From assembly GCA_027011235.1 (NCBI GenBank), contig JALVAI010000500.1:1-15526 (forward strand): a stretch of 15,526 nucleotides of DNA, given 5' to 3'. The position numbers were made by a program, and so were the translations under genes. This DNA comes from Desulfobulbaceae bacterium (GTDB lineage Bacteria; Desulfobacterota; Desulfobulbia; Desulfobulbales; Desulfobulbaceae). The notes below the pieces were generated by a model, which worked only from the letters and a program-made list of their open reading frames with translations, was not told the origin of the DNA and made no database searches. Positions 1 to 6,832 of the stretch are shown one piece after another; position 1 is the stretch's first letter, and each line of letters opens with the position of its first letter.

Positions 1-2
1 CC

Positions 3-236
3 AACAGATATCTCGATATTTCCATCGACTACATGGGATCCATCCCAAGGGACAAACAGATGATCGAGGCGATCCGCAAACAGAAGGTCATGGTACAGCT
101 TTTTCCCGACTCAAAGACCAGCGCCGCTTTTGAGGCCCTTGCCGGAACCATGCTGCAGGAGCCGCGAAATATGGAGGCAAAGGGATCGATTCAGTTTTTC
201 TGGAAACGGCTGCTTGATTTCGGCAACAGGGGATAG
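3..236 (+). CDS. flhG: FlhG/FleN (YlxH-like) MinD-family ATPase, C-terminal end only
   Basis: The reading frame is open from the window edge to a TAG at 234-236, so only the last 77 codons are present. The readable tail (RYLDISIDYMGSIPRDKQMI, then AIRKQK and a LFPDSK motif) matches the C-terminus of FlhG/FleN proteins, where a Y-x-G-x-IP-x-D segment is followed by a basic helix and a PDS motif. FlhG is a ParA/MinD-type ATPase that acts with the FlhF GTPase to set flagellar number and placement at the membrane. The Walker A region lies outside the window. Its position just before fliA is the usual flhF-flhG-fliA arrangement. The first ATG in frame (33) is internal and is not the gene start. 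Family call is from recognised motifs and neighbourhood. Confidence 0.85.
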   Translation, partial: NRYLDISIDYMGSIPRDKQMIEAIRKQKVMVQLFPDSKTSAAFEALAGTMLQEPRNMEAKGSIQFFWKRLLDFGNRG

Positions 237-240
237 CGGC

Positions 241-294
241 ATGAAAATTGATACACTGATACTCCATCAGCACACATCAGGAACCATTTATTGA
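241..294 (+). other. 17-codon ORF ending 3 nt before fliA, possible coupling leader
   Basis: ATG at 241 is preceded by AGGGG (228-232) at a good distance and reads MKIDTLILHQHTSGTIY before TGA at 292-294. It lies in the same frame as fliA and stops three bases before the fliA ATG, which has only a weak site of its own. It may deliver ribosomes to fliA. No conservation evidence is available, and it may be chance. Confidence 0.25.
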
Positions 295-297
295 GCC

Positions 298-1035
298 ATG
301 GTCTACTCATCCGTGCCGCCACTTGATGATCGTTCACAGTTGATTCGGGAGCACATGCCCCTGGTTGATATTGTTGTGCAGCGCATGATCCCGCAGGTGC
401 CTTCCTTTATGACCAGGGATGACATGACCAGCGCCGCTATGGAGGGGTTGATCGATGCGGCCAACAAATATGATCCAACCAAGGGGGCGAAATTCAAAAC
501 CTTTGCCGAGTATCGGATCAGGGGGGCAATCTTTGATGAAATGCGCAAACTTGACTGGTTTTCCAGATCACTCAGGGAAAAACACAATCAATTGACCCAG
601 ACCATGCTCAAGCTGGAACGAAAACTCGGTCGTTCCCCCGATGAGGAGGAAATGGCAGAGGCGCTGGATATGTCGCTTGAACAGTACCATGAAACCCTGG
701 CCCAGGTTTCCCATCTCGGCTGCGTCAGTCTTAATGAAACCCTTGACCACTCCGAAGAGGGACGGAGCTTTCTTGACAATCTTGTCCAGGATGGCGGCCC
801 AACTCCGCTGGAACAGATAGAGTCCCAGGAGATGACAGCCCTGATGGCCGAAGTTCTGGAAGAACTGTCCAAAAAAGAAAAGCTGGTTATCGCCCTCTAC
901 TACTATGAAGAACTGACCCAGAAGGAAATCGCCGAGGTCTTAGGCGTTACCGAGGGCCGGGTCTCGCAACTGCACAGTCAGGCCTTGATAAAACTGAGGG
1001 TCAAGCTACTCAACAATGAACTGTATGACGAATAG
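298..1035 (+). CDS. fliA: RNA polymerase sigma-28 factor FliA
   Basis: The 245-residue protein has the length and order of FliA/WhiG sigma factors. Region 2 covers about residues 15-95 and contains the DDMTSAAMEGLIDAANKYDP core-binding stretch and FKTFAEYRIRGAIFDEMRKLDWFSRSLR, the -10 recognition segment. Region 3 spans about 95-165. Region 4 spans about 185-240 with the helix-turn-helix LTQKEIAEVLGVTEGRVSQL that contacts the -35 element. FliA directs transcription of late flagellar genes and is held in check by FlgM, encoded at 7503. The ATG at 298 lacks a strong ribosome binding site. A 17-codon ORF (241-294) ends three bases upstream and could couple translation. No sigma-28 site was seen in front of this gene, so it is probably transcribed with flhF-flhG. 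Confidence 0.95.
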   Translation: MVYSSVPPLDDRSQLIREHMPLVDIVVQRMIPQVPSFMTRDDMTSAAMEGLIDAANKYDPTKGAKFKTFAEYRIRGAIFDEMRKLDWFSRSLREKHNQLTQTMLKLERKLGRSPDEEEMAEALDMSLEQYHETLAQVSHLGCVSLNETLDHSEEGRSFLDNLVQDGGPTPLEQIESQEMTALMAEVLEELSKKEKLVIALYYYEELTQKEIAEVLGVTEGRVSQLHSQALIKLRVKLLNNELYDE

Positions 1036-1124
1036 CGGAATGCCCGTTACCCGGAGAAATCGCAAAAATCCGTTCCCGGAATTCCGCTGGCCCTCTTCTC
1101 TGTGGATGATAAAAAAACAGAATA

Positions 1125-1532
1125 ATGACACACAATACCATGATATTCATCATTCTTTTTTCCGCTCTCTGTATGGTTTCCGGCCTTACCGGTTTCATGG
1201 CCCTGCGACGCAGGAAGAGAGAGGAACAAAAAAAAATCAGAACATTGTGCGAAAAACTTGAATCCGCCCTTGACGATACTGCAGATACCCGGCCAAACGA
1301 CGTGTTTGCGGACACGCTTGAAAAGGCGGCAATCAGCACCGGATTCCAGCAGCCACGGTTAAAATTACAGGCGGGAAAACCAGGAGATGTTCCTGAAAAA
1401 TATAAATTTTTTGCGGGTCTTATTGCCAGGGGAATGAGTACGGATGAAATTTCTGAAGTATTGGCCATTTCTCCGGCCGAAGCCGGGCAACTGGCCACCC
1501 TGGCCTTTATCTCCCGCGGGAATGAATGTTAG
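1125..1532 (+). CDS. Small membrane-anchored DUF2802-like protein of the flagellar locus
   Basis: The 135-residue protein has one N-terminal hydrophobic helix (about residues 5-26, IFIILFSALCMVSGLTGFMA), followed by RRRKREE. This predicts a single membrane anchor with a cytoplasmic body. The charged middle is low in recognisable motifs. The end, KYKFFAGLIARGMSTDEISEVLAISPAEAGQLATL, looks like the short helix-turn-helix-like C-terminus of DUF2802 proteins, which often sit beside motility and chemotaxis genes. It follows fliA by 89 bases and precedes flgF. The ATG at 1125 has no clear ribosome binding site; an in-frame stop at 1110 prevents a longer start, and ATG 1140 is an alternative. Function unknown. 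The family assignment is from pattern memory and is moderate. Confidence 0.6.
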   Translation: MTHNTMIFIILFSALCMVSGLTGFMALRRRKREEQKKIRTLCEKLESALDDTADTRPNDVFADTLEKAAISTGFQQPRLKLQAGKPGDVPEKYKFFAGLIARGMSTDEISEVLAISPAEAGQLATLAFISRGNEC

Positions 1533-1696
1533 GAGATTTCCTTATTTCTCGGCACATTGAAGTTTTTTTAAATAAAGAAAATAACCGGAGATGTCGAAAG
1601 AAGATATGGAGACATATCCACTGTTCTTGGACAGCGACTAACGGAAAAACCAACATGGCTGGAGCAAATTTTCAGGCCACAGCCATAACCAGCAAT

Positions 1697-1735
1697 GAAA
1701 ATAGCCTGGATGGACATACCTAACGGGCTATTTTC
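1697..1735 (+). promoter_or_regulatory. Perfect 10-bp inverted repeat upstream of flgF
   Basis: GAAAATAGCC (1697-1706) and GGCTATTTTC (1726-1735) are exact reverse complements around a 19-base loop. The right arm ends 18 bases before the flgF ATG, where no good Shine-Dalgarno is visible. It could be a weak terminator of the upstream unit (A-rich left arm, T-rich right arm), an operator, or an RNA hairpin affecting flgF translation. The rest of the 221-base gap after 1532 shows no gene and no promoter I could support. Confidence 0.45.
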
Positions 1736-1753
1736 GGATAATATAAAAAAATC

Positions 1754-2491
1754 ATGGTATCAGGAAAATACAGCGCCCTGAGCGGAGCCGTTTCCCGGCA
1801 GCAGGCCATGGACAATATCGCCAACAACATGGCCAATATCGACACCACCGGTTTCAAAAAGGACCGGATCAGTTTTGAGGCCCTGCTCAAGGGCAGCCAA
1901 CAGGTGGCAAACGGCAAGGGGATCAATTACAGCAGAATCCGCAAGATAGGGGTTGATTTTTCCCAGGGTCCGTTGCGGGAGACCGGCCGGGACCTGGACG
2001 TTGCCATTTCCGGCAAAGGCTTTTTCAAGGTCCGAGGCAACGGCAATACCTTTTTCACCCGCAACGGCAGTTTTTATGTCGACAACAACGGCATGCTGAA
2101 AACAACCGATAATTTCAATGTATTGGACAGCTCCAGTCAGCCGGTTCAGCTTGCCGGGGCCCAGGGAAAAAAAATCCATATTGATGAGGCGGGCAATATC
2201 TCCCTGGACAATGTCCCAAGCGGCCAAAAGATTCAAATTTTTACGGTCTCGGACCAGGCCGGACTGGAAAAAGTCGGCAACAGTCTGTTTACACTGAAGA
2301 AGGGGACAACATCACAACCCACGGACTCTGCCGCCATTATCCAGGGAAATCTTGAAGGATCAAATGTCAACATGGTTGAAGAAATGACCATGATGATCAA
2401 TACCCAGCGTCGATTTGACGCCTGTCTCAAGGTGGAAAAAAATTATTCCAACTTAAGTGAACGCCAAAACGAACTTGGCACGGTCGCCTGA
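1754..2491 (+). CDS. flgF: Flagellar proximal rod protein FlgF
   Basis: The 245-residue protein belongs to the axial rod/hook family. The N-terminal signature is NNMANIDTTGFKKD (residues 24-37). The central DLDVAISGKGFFKV segment and the C-terminal GNLEGSNVNMVEEM-TMMINTQRRFD helix (from about 197) are the other family landmarks. FlgF forms part of the proximal rod in the periplasm and is exported by the flagellar type III apparatus without a signal peptide. FlgF rather than FlgG is chosen because it is shorter, more divergent, and directly precedes a canonical flgG. ATG 1754 has no clear ribosome binding site (A-rich leader) but is the only sensible start. A Cys is present in the C-terminal helix (FDACLKV), which is unusual for these low-cysteine axial proteins. 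Confidence 0.92.
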   Translation: MVSGKYSALSGAVSRQQAMDNIANNMANIDTTGFKKDRISFEALLKGSQQVANGKGINYSRIRKIGVDFSQGPLRETGRDLDVAISGKGFFKVRGNGNTFFTRNGSFYVDNNGMLKTTDNFNVLDSSSQPVQLAGAQGKKIHIDEAGNISLDNVPSGQKIQIFTVSDQAGLEKVGNSLFTLKKGTTSQPTDSAAIIQGNLEGSNVNMVEEMTMMINTQRRFDACLKVEKNYSNLSERQNELGTVA

Positions 2492-2510
2492 TTTTTTTTT
2501 CAATGCATAA

Positions 2511-2675
2511 ATGATGAACTCGTAAAAAGTACAGAAATGCTTAAAGATGGCTAAGTAAAAACATAGATATACAAGGAGTGGTGTTCTGTGGCGGGTCTTG
2601 ACTATACATGTAGTATGTCGAGAATCGCCACAGGACACACGACGCAGTAGATCGAAGTTTTTACGACGCCATCAT
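2511..2675. mobile_element. MITE-like insertion with terminal inverted repeats in the flgF-flgG gap
   Basis: The left end (2511-2530, ATGATG..TCGTAAAAA) and right end (2656-2675, TTTTTACGA..CATCAT) are reverse complements at 16 of 20 positions. TAAA occurs directly next to both TGATG ends (2508-2511 and 2675-2678), as a target duplication would. The 165-bp interior encodes nothing convincing but holds a long hairpin (2581-2638). The flgF-flgG gap is 217 bases here; without the element it would be about 52. Ends of the TCGTAAAAA type seem familiar to me from Desulfobacterota genomes, but I cannot verify that. It was probably moved by an unrelated transposase in trans. Confidence 0.6.
2581..2638 (+). 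repeat. Long imperfect hairpin inside the flgF-flgG element
   Basis: The outer stem 2581-2593 pairs with 2626-2638 over 13 positions with one G-U. After a small mismatch, the inner stem 2596-2607 pairs with 2613-2623, with one bulged T at 2603 and one G-U. The loop is ATGTA (2608-2612). A stem of this length in both strands fits a folded MITE core, and as RNA it would sit between flgF and flgG and could block RNase or slow ribosomes. Confidence 0.65.
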
Positions 2676-2688
2676 AAATAAGTACGGG

Positions 2689-2701
2689 TAGATACAAGGA
2701 G
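2689..2701 (+). promoter_or_regulatory. flgG ribosome binding site matching a CsrA-type motif
   Basis: TAGATACAAGGAG lies seven bases before the flgG ATG and is a strong Shine-Dalgarno. Its ATACAAGGA portion also fits the first nine positions of the published CsrA SELEX consensus RUACARGGAUGU. A near copy, TAGATATACAAGGAG, occurs at 2564-2578 inside the MITE-like element without an obvious gene behind it. No hairpin around the flgG copy was found, so CsrA binding is speculative; the ribosome binding role is solid. Confidence 0.6.
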
Positions 2702-2708
2702 AAAAAGA

Positions 2709-3494
2709 ATGAGATCTCTATGGACCGCAACAACCGGCATGCGGGGACAGAATCTGAATATGGACGTTATTGCCAACAACCTGGCCAACGTTTCGACCAC
2801 CGGTTTCAAGAAAAGCGTTACCTCATTTCAGGATTTGATCTATCAACAGGTCCAGGTGCCGGGCGCTCCGACTTCGGACAATGGCACCCAGTCGCCCTCC
2901 GGCATCCAGGTCGGTCTGGGTGTGCGGCCAGCAGCGGTCACCAAGGTATTTACCGAGGGTGACATTGTCGAGACCTCCAATGAATTTGACGTTGCCATCG
3001 AAGGGGCCGGTTTTTTTCAGGTCGAGCTTCCCGACGGCAATACCGCCTACACCAGGGCCGGAAATCTGAACCGGGACGGCACGGGCAGGCTGGTCACTCC
3101 CGAGGGTAATCCGATTATACCATCAATCACCATCCCGGAAAACGCCCGCCAGGTGACCATCAGCCCCACCGGAGTTGTCAGCGCCATCCTTGGTGATGAC
3201 ACCGAATCAACGGAACTGGGAAACATAGATCTGGCCACCTTTGTCAACGATGCCGGTCTTCTGTCCATCGGTCGCAACCTTTTCCGCGAGACCGAGGCCT
3301 CGGGAACGGCCACTGTAGGCACACCGGGCAGTGATGGTTACGGAACCCTGCAACAGGGGTATCTGGAACAGTCCAATGTCAACCTGGTCGGCGAAATAGC
3401 CCGGATGATCACCGCCCAGAGGGCCTTTGAGATCAACTCCAAGGCTGTGTCAACCTCGGACGAGATGATGAGCACGGTCGTCAATATGGTATAA
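2709..3494 (+). CDS. flgG: Flagellar distal rod protein FlgG
   Basis: The 261-residue protein matches the usual FlgG length (about 260) and opens MRSLWTATTGMRGQNLNMDVIANNLANVSTTGFKK, which is diagnostic. The middle has NEFDVAIEGAGFFQV, and the C-terminus QGYLEQSNVNLVGEIARMITAQRAFEINSK-AVSTSDEMM starts near residue 216. FlgG polymerises into the distal rod that spans the periplasm inside the P and L rings. The start is fixed by AAGGAG seven bases upstream. It is separated from flgF by the MITE-like element and is followed by flgA after 62 bases. Length is standard, and no damage is visible. Confidence 0.97.
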   Translation: MRSLWTATTGMRGQNLNMDVIANNLANVSTTGFKKSVTSFQDLIYQQVQVPGAPTSDNGTQSPSGIQVGLGVRPAAVTKVFTEGDIVETSNEFDVAIEGAGFFQVELPDGNTAYTRAGNLNRDGTGRLVTPEGNPIIPSITIPENARQVTISPTGVVSAILGDDTESTELGNIDLATFVNDAGLLSIGRNLFRETEASGTATVGTPGSDGYGTLQQGYLEQSNVNLVGEIARMITAQRAFEINSKAVSTSDEMMSTVVNMV

Positions 3495-3556
3495 AAACCA
3501 TGGCACAACTGTTTCGTAATTGACCAGTTACACTGTTTCTCTCTGCAGGGGGTGTA

Positions 3557-4567
3557 ATGATGCGCTTTCACATTTCCGGATATGACAACCGCCCAGGGAG
3601 GCCTGTGAACATTTACGCAAAATTTCTTTTCATCCACACCCTTGTTGTCTTCTTCCTGCTGGTTGGCCCGCAGGCATTTGCGCTCAACGTGGAACTGCAC
3701 GAAAAGGCGCAGGTTACCGCGCCATTTGTCCATCTTGGTGATATTGCCTCTATCACTCCCGAAGGAGAGGCAGCCAATGCCCTGGCCGCCGATCGTATTA
3801 CCGCCTCCCCGGCCCCGGGCAAGAGTCGCACCATCAAGGCATCCTCGATTATCGACAGAATGAAATATGACAGGGGCAACGCCGATATTACTTGGAGCGG
3901 TGCCAAATCAATAGAGGTGACCAGACAGGGACAGGTCGTCACCGCGAAACAGATGAAACAGATTATTGCCGACTATATCGGCAAGCACCTGAAAAATCTG
4001 CCCGATGCCGACATTCGGTTCACCTCGGTCCGGACACCGGGGGATATTATCCTGCCCACCGGAAAAATAACCTGTACGGTCAGACCTTCAAAGCCGACCA
4101 TCATCGGCAGTTCAAGTTTCAACCTCCTGTTTGCGGTTAACGGCAGGACCGTCAAAAACTGTACTGTCCACGGCAGGCTCGAGGCCATGGCCCCGGTCGC
4201 GACCGCGGCGGTCAATCTGCGCAGGGGTTCCATCATAACTCCTGATCAGGTGGAGATGATCCGACAGGACATCAGCAAACTTGATGGCCCCTACTTTTCT
4301 CTTAACAAAGTTGTGGGGCTGCAGGCAAAACGTACCATTCGCGCCGGCAAACCGCTCGACGCCATGAACGTGGCGCCACCGCCGGTTATCAAGAGAGGTG
4401 AGCCGGTTGAGATTGTCGCCAGCCGGGGAGCGCTGCGGATATCCACAAAGGGTATCGCCACCATGGATGGGCGGCCCGGCGATTTCATCCGGGTAAAAAA
4501 CATCAGTTCGTCCAAACTTGTTTACTGCAGGGTTGATGCACCCGGGCTTGTTTCAGTGGAGTTTTGA
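3557..4567 (+). CDS. flgA: P-ring assembly chaperone FlgA
   Basis: FlgA is a periplasmic chaperone that helps FlgI form the P ring. The predicted protein is 336 residues. A hydrophobic stretch (about 23-37) ending PQAFA-LNVEL indicates Sec export with cleavage near residue 42. The C-terminal third carries the SAF-type region: RRGSIITPDQVEMIRQDI, then VVGLQAKRTIRAGKPLDAMNV, then the FlgA ending with STKGIATMDGRPGDFIRVKN. The start is uncertain. GCAGGGGG (3545-3552) can serve ATG 3557 or ATG 3560, while GTG 3605 behind AGGGAGG would give a more typical short signal peptide. The stop is one base before the flgH ATG at 4569, so the two are probably translationally coupled. It is longer than E. 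coli FlgA (about 219), as is common outside the gamma group. Confidence 0.9.
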   Translation: MMRFHISGYDNRPGRPVNIYAKFLFIHTLVVFFLLVGPQAFALNVELHEKAQVTAPFVHLGDIASITPEGEAANALAADRITASPAPGKSRTIKASSIIDRMKYDRGNADITWSGAKSIEVTRQGQVVTAKQMKQIIADYIGKHLKNLPDADIRFTSVRTPGDIILPTGKITCTVRPSKPTIIGSSSFNLLFAVNGRTVKNCTVHGRLEAMAPVATAAVNLRRGSIITPDQVEMIRQDISKLDGPYFSLNKVVGLQAKRTIRAGKPLDAMNVAPPPVIKRGEPVEIVASRGALRISTKGIATMDGRPGDFIRVKNISSSKLVYCRVDAPGLVSVEF

Positions 4568-4568
4568 T

Positions 4569-5288
4569 ATGAACCAGCGGTTGTTTTTCAAGACCATGTC
4601 CTGGAAACTGTCTTCCGGTCTTCTTGTCCTTCTGGTTTTCATTGTCTCCGGGTGTAGCCGGACAAAAACAACTGTAATGAAGGTGCCCGAGCCCTTGGAA
4701 GCACCCGTGGTCGCCCCCAGCAAACCGATTTCCCCCGGTTCCCTGTACACCGGGGACGAGGGTAACTGGATTGCCGATCTTCGGGCCCATCACGTGGGTG
4801 ATATCGTCACGGTTGTGATCCGGGAAAAGGCCAGCGCCTCCAAGGTGTCCAGCACGGAAACAGCAAAAGACTCGGGTATTTCCGCCTCCATCCCGACGTT
4901 TTTCGGGTTTGAGAAGGTGATGCAGGAAAAAAACCCGAACCTTGACCCCGCCAACCTGATCGAGGCCAATTTCAAAAACAACTTCAAGGGATCGGGCAAG
5001 ACCACCCGCAAGGAAGACCTGCTGGCCACCTTGACCACTCAGGTCATCAAGATATATCCCAACGGCAACATGAAGATCCGGGGTGGAAAATCCGTGGTAG
5101 TCAACAATGAAAACCAGATCATCTACCTGACCGGCATTATCCGTCCCTATGATATCAGCGCCGCCAATGAAGTTGATTCAAGTAAAATCCTCAATGCCCA
5201 GATTGCCTATACCGGCAAGGGTATTATATCCGACAAACAACGGCCCGGCTGGCTGACCCGGATCGTTGACCGGCTATGGCCGTTTTAA
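4569..5288 (+). CDS. flgH: Flagellar L-ring lipoprotein FlgH
   Basis: FlgH forms the outer-membrane L ring around the rod. Translation from ATG 4569 gives 239 residues (E. coli 232), with a signal segment ending IVSGC; the lipobox cysteine is residue 29, so the protein should be lipidated. Family marks are SLYTGDEGNWIADLRAHHVGDIVTV (L-ring N-terminal region), the VVNNENQIIYLTGIIRPYDIS segment, and the ending NAQIAYTGKGIISDKQRPGW. The start is chosen because GTGGAG (4556-4561) is seven bases upstream and the lipoprotein signal begins here. An earlier in-frame ATG (4518) lies inside flgA. It directly follows flgA and precedes flgI, the ring cassette order. Confidence 0.95.
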   Translation: MNQRLFFKTMSWKLSSGLLVLLVFIVSGCSRTKTTVMKVPEPLEAPVVAPSKPISPGSLYTGDEGNWIADLRAHHVGDIVTVVIREKASASKVSSTETAKDSGISASIPTFFGFEKVMQEKNPNLDPANLIEANFKNNFKGSGKTTRKEDLLATLTTQVIKIYPNGNMKIRGGKSVVVNNENQIIYLTGIIRPYDISAANEVDSSKILNAQIAYTGKGIISDKQRPGWLTRIVDRLWPF

Positions 5289-5336
5289 CAAATGGACAAC
5301 TTTGCTGTCTCTGCAATCACTGCACGGTGTTTCAGC

Positions 5337-6458
5337 ATGAAAAAAACACATTTTCTCATCAGCTTCACCTGCTGCCTCGGGTTGTTGTTTATCCTGGGCA
5401 GTACGGCCCGGGGCGCCCGCATAAAAGATCTTGCCGCCATCGAGGGGGTACGGGATAACCAGTTGCTGGGATATGGCCTGGTCATGGGCCTCAACGGCAC
5501 CGGTGATGACATCAAGAAATCAGTTTTCACCCGGCAGGCGTTGATCAATCTGGTGAAAAGACTTGGCATGTCGATCACCCCCGATGTCTTCCGACAGATG
5601 AAAACAGACAACGTGGCCGCAGTCATGGTAACGGCCAACCTGCCGCCCTTTGCCCGGCCCGGCTCCCGCCTCGATGTCCAGGTTTCAACCATGGGTGATG
5701 CCTCCAGTCTTTCAGGCGGCACCCTGCTTATGACTCCGCTCAAGGGGCCGGACGGCAAAACCTATGCCGTTGCCCAGGGCCCCCTTGCCGTTGGCTCCAT
5801 TGCATTTGGCGGCAAGGCGGCCAAGGTGCAGAAAAACTTTCCCACCGCGGGCAGGATCGCCAACGGTGCCATTGTGGAACGGTCAGTCGGCTGGGAGCTG
5901 CCGCCAAGCGGTGACCTCCTCTATGAACTGAAAGAACCGGACTTCACCACCGCCGCCCGGATAACCGCGGCCATCAATGAAAAATTCGGACCCAATACCG
6001 CCCATTCCCCTGACAGTGGGACCGTCAAGGTCCTGATGCCCCTCAGGTATAAAGGGGATGTGGTCGGTTTTGTCGCTGACCTGGAAAATATAGATGTGGA
6101 AGCCGATTCACCGGCGCGGATTGTGGTCAATGAACGGACCGGCACCATTGTCATGGGACAGGATGTCCGCATTTCCACCGTTGCGATTTCACACGGTAAC
6201 CTGAATCTGGTCATTTCCGAGGAAATGGACGTCTCCCAACCCAATCCCCTGGCCACCGGACAAACCGTGGCTACCCCAAAGACAAAGATTGATGTCACAG
6301 AAGATGAGGGGAATCTCGTTGTCCTGCACATGGGAGTGAGCATCGGCGAGATTGCCAAGGCGCTCAATGCCATCGGCGCCACCCCCAGAGACCTGATCGC
6401 CATCTTTCAGGCCATCAAGGCGGCCGGCGCCCTCCATGCGGAACTGCGCATTATTTAA
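5337..6458 (+). CDS. flgI: Flagellar P-ring protein FlgI
   Basis: FlgI builds the periplasmic P ring. From ATG 5337 the protein has 373 residues (E. coli 365), starting MKKTHFLISF with a clear Sec signal that ends TARGA just before RIKDLAAIEGVRDNQLLGYG, the start of the mature family region. Other marks are GLVMGLNGTGDD, VMVTANLPPFARPGSRLDVQ and the C-terminus LNAIGATPRDLIAIFQAIKAAGALHAEL. The in-frame ATG at 5292 would put 15 extra residues before the signal peptide; neither start has a strong Shine-Dalgarno, and 5337 is preferred for the signal. It follows flgH closely and is followed by flgJ after 13 bases. Confidence 0.95.
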   Translation: MKKTHFLISFTCCLGLLFILGSTARGARIKDLAAIEGVRDNQLLGYGLVMGLNGTGDDIKKSVFTRQALINLVKRLGMSITPDVFRQMKTDNVAAVMVTANLPPFARPGSRLDVQVSTMGDASSLSGGTLLMTPLKGPDGKTYAVAQGPLAVGSIAFGGKAAKVQKNFPTAGRIANGAIVERSVGWELPPSGDLLYELKEPDFTTAARITAAINEKFGPNTAHSPDSGTVKVLMPLRYKGDVVGFVADLENIDVEADSPARIVVNERTGTIVMGQDVRISTVAISHGNLNLVISEEMDVSQPNPLATGQTVATPKTKIDVTEDEGNLVVLHMGVSIGEIAKALNAIGATPRDLIAIFQAIKAAGALHAELRII

Positions 6459-6471
6459 CCAGGAACCAACC

Positions 6472-6795
6472 ATGAACAGACTGGACAAGCTTTCTCTCCT
6501 TTCCCCCTCGCAACCTACCGTTGCTGCCAACAGAAAAAAGCTGGACAGGGACCGGGCCTCCCTGAAAAAATCCTGCCAACAATTTGAAGCCATCTTTATC
6601 CAGTCAATGTTCAAATCCATGCGCAAGACCCTTCCCGATGGCGGCCTGTTCAAAAAAGACAATGCCCACGCTATCTACCAGGACATGTTTGACGCCGAGA
6701 TTGCCAACGAAATTTCAACAAAACAGAGCATGGGCCTTGCCGACCAGATGTACCGCCAGATGGAAAAATATCTTTCCGATTCCGAAAAAAAATAA
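6472..6795 (+). CDS. flgJ: Rod-binding protein FlgJ, single-domain form
   Basis: The 107-residue protein holds only the rod-binding domain: LKKSCQQFEAIFIQSMFKSMRKTLPDGGLF at about 23-52 and IYQDMFDAEIANEIS-KQSMGLADQMYRQM near the end. Two-domain FlgJ of enteric bacteria (about 313 residues) also has a muramidase domain, which is absent here, so peptidoglycan cutting for rod passage must come from another enzyme. FlgJ acts as the rod scaffold or cap in the periplasm. The start at 6472 follows AGGA (6461-6464); an upstream in-frame ATG (6436) is inside flgI. Its last codons and stop form part of the A-tract upstream of the next promoter. Confidence 0.9.
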   Translation: MNRLDKLSLLSPSQPTVAANRKKLDRDRASLKKSCQQFEAIFIQSMFKSMRKTLPDGGLFKKDNAHAIYQDMFDAEIANEISTKQSMGLADQMYRQMEKYLSDSEKK

Positions 6796-6832
6796 AAAAA
6801 AGGGTAAAGTTTTCTTTCCACCAGGCCGATAC
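6785..6832 (+). promoter_or_regulatory. Sigma-28 promoter with A8-T-A8 upstream tract, flgM operon
   Basis: TAAAGTTT (6805-6812), a 12-base spacer and GCCGATAC (6825-6832) match the enteric sigma-28 consensus TAAAGTTT-N11-GCCGATAA in 15 of 16 element positions, with one extra spacer base. A8-T-A8 (6785-6801) lies three bases ahead of the -35 and resembles an UP element; it overlaps the 3' end of flgJ. Transcription should start near 6839 and cover the DUF5610-like gene, flgM and flgN. Confidence 0.88.

Noticed and set aside
1526..1723. 65-codon ORF before flgF
   Set aside because: No ribosome site, no recognisable sequence, and it ends inside the hairpin upstream of flgF.
2477..2500. Short GGC/GCC stem plus nine T bases at the end of flgF as a terminator
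   Set aside because: A three-base-pair stem is too weak, and flgG needs to be transcribed through.
3501..3516. Sigma-54-like TGGCAC-N5-TTTCG before flgA
   Set aside because: The -12 element lacks the near-invariant GC, and flgA lies close behind flgG in a continuous unit.
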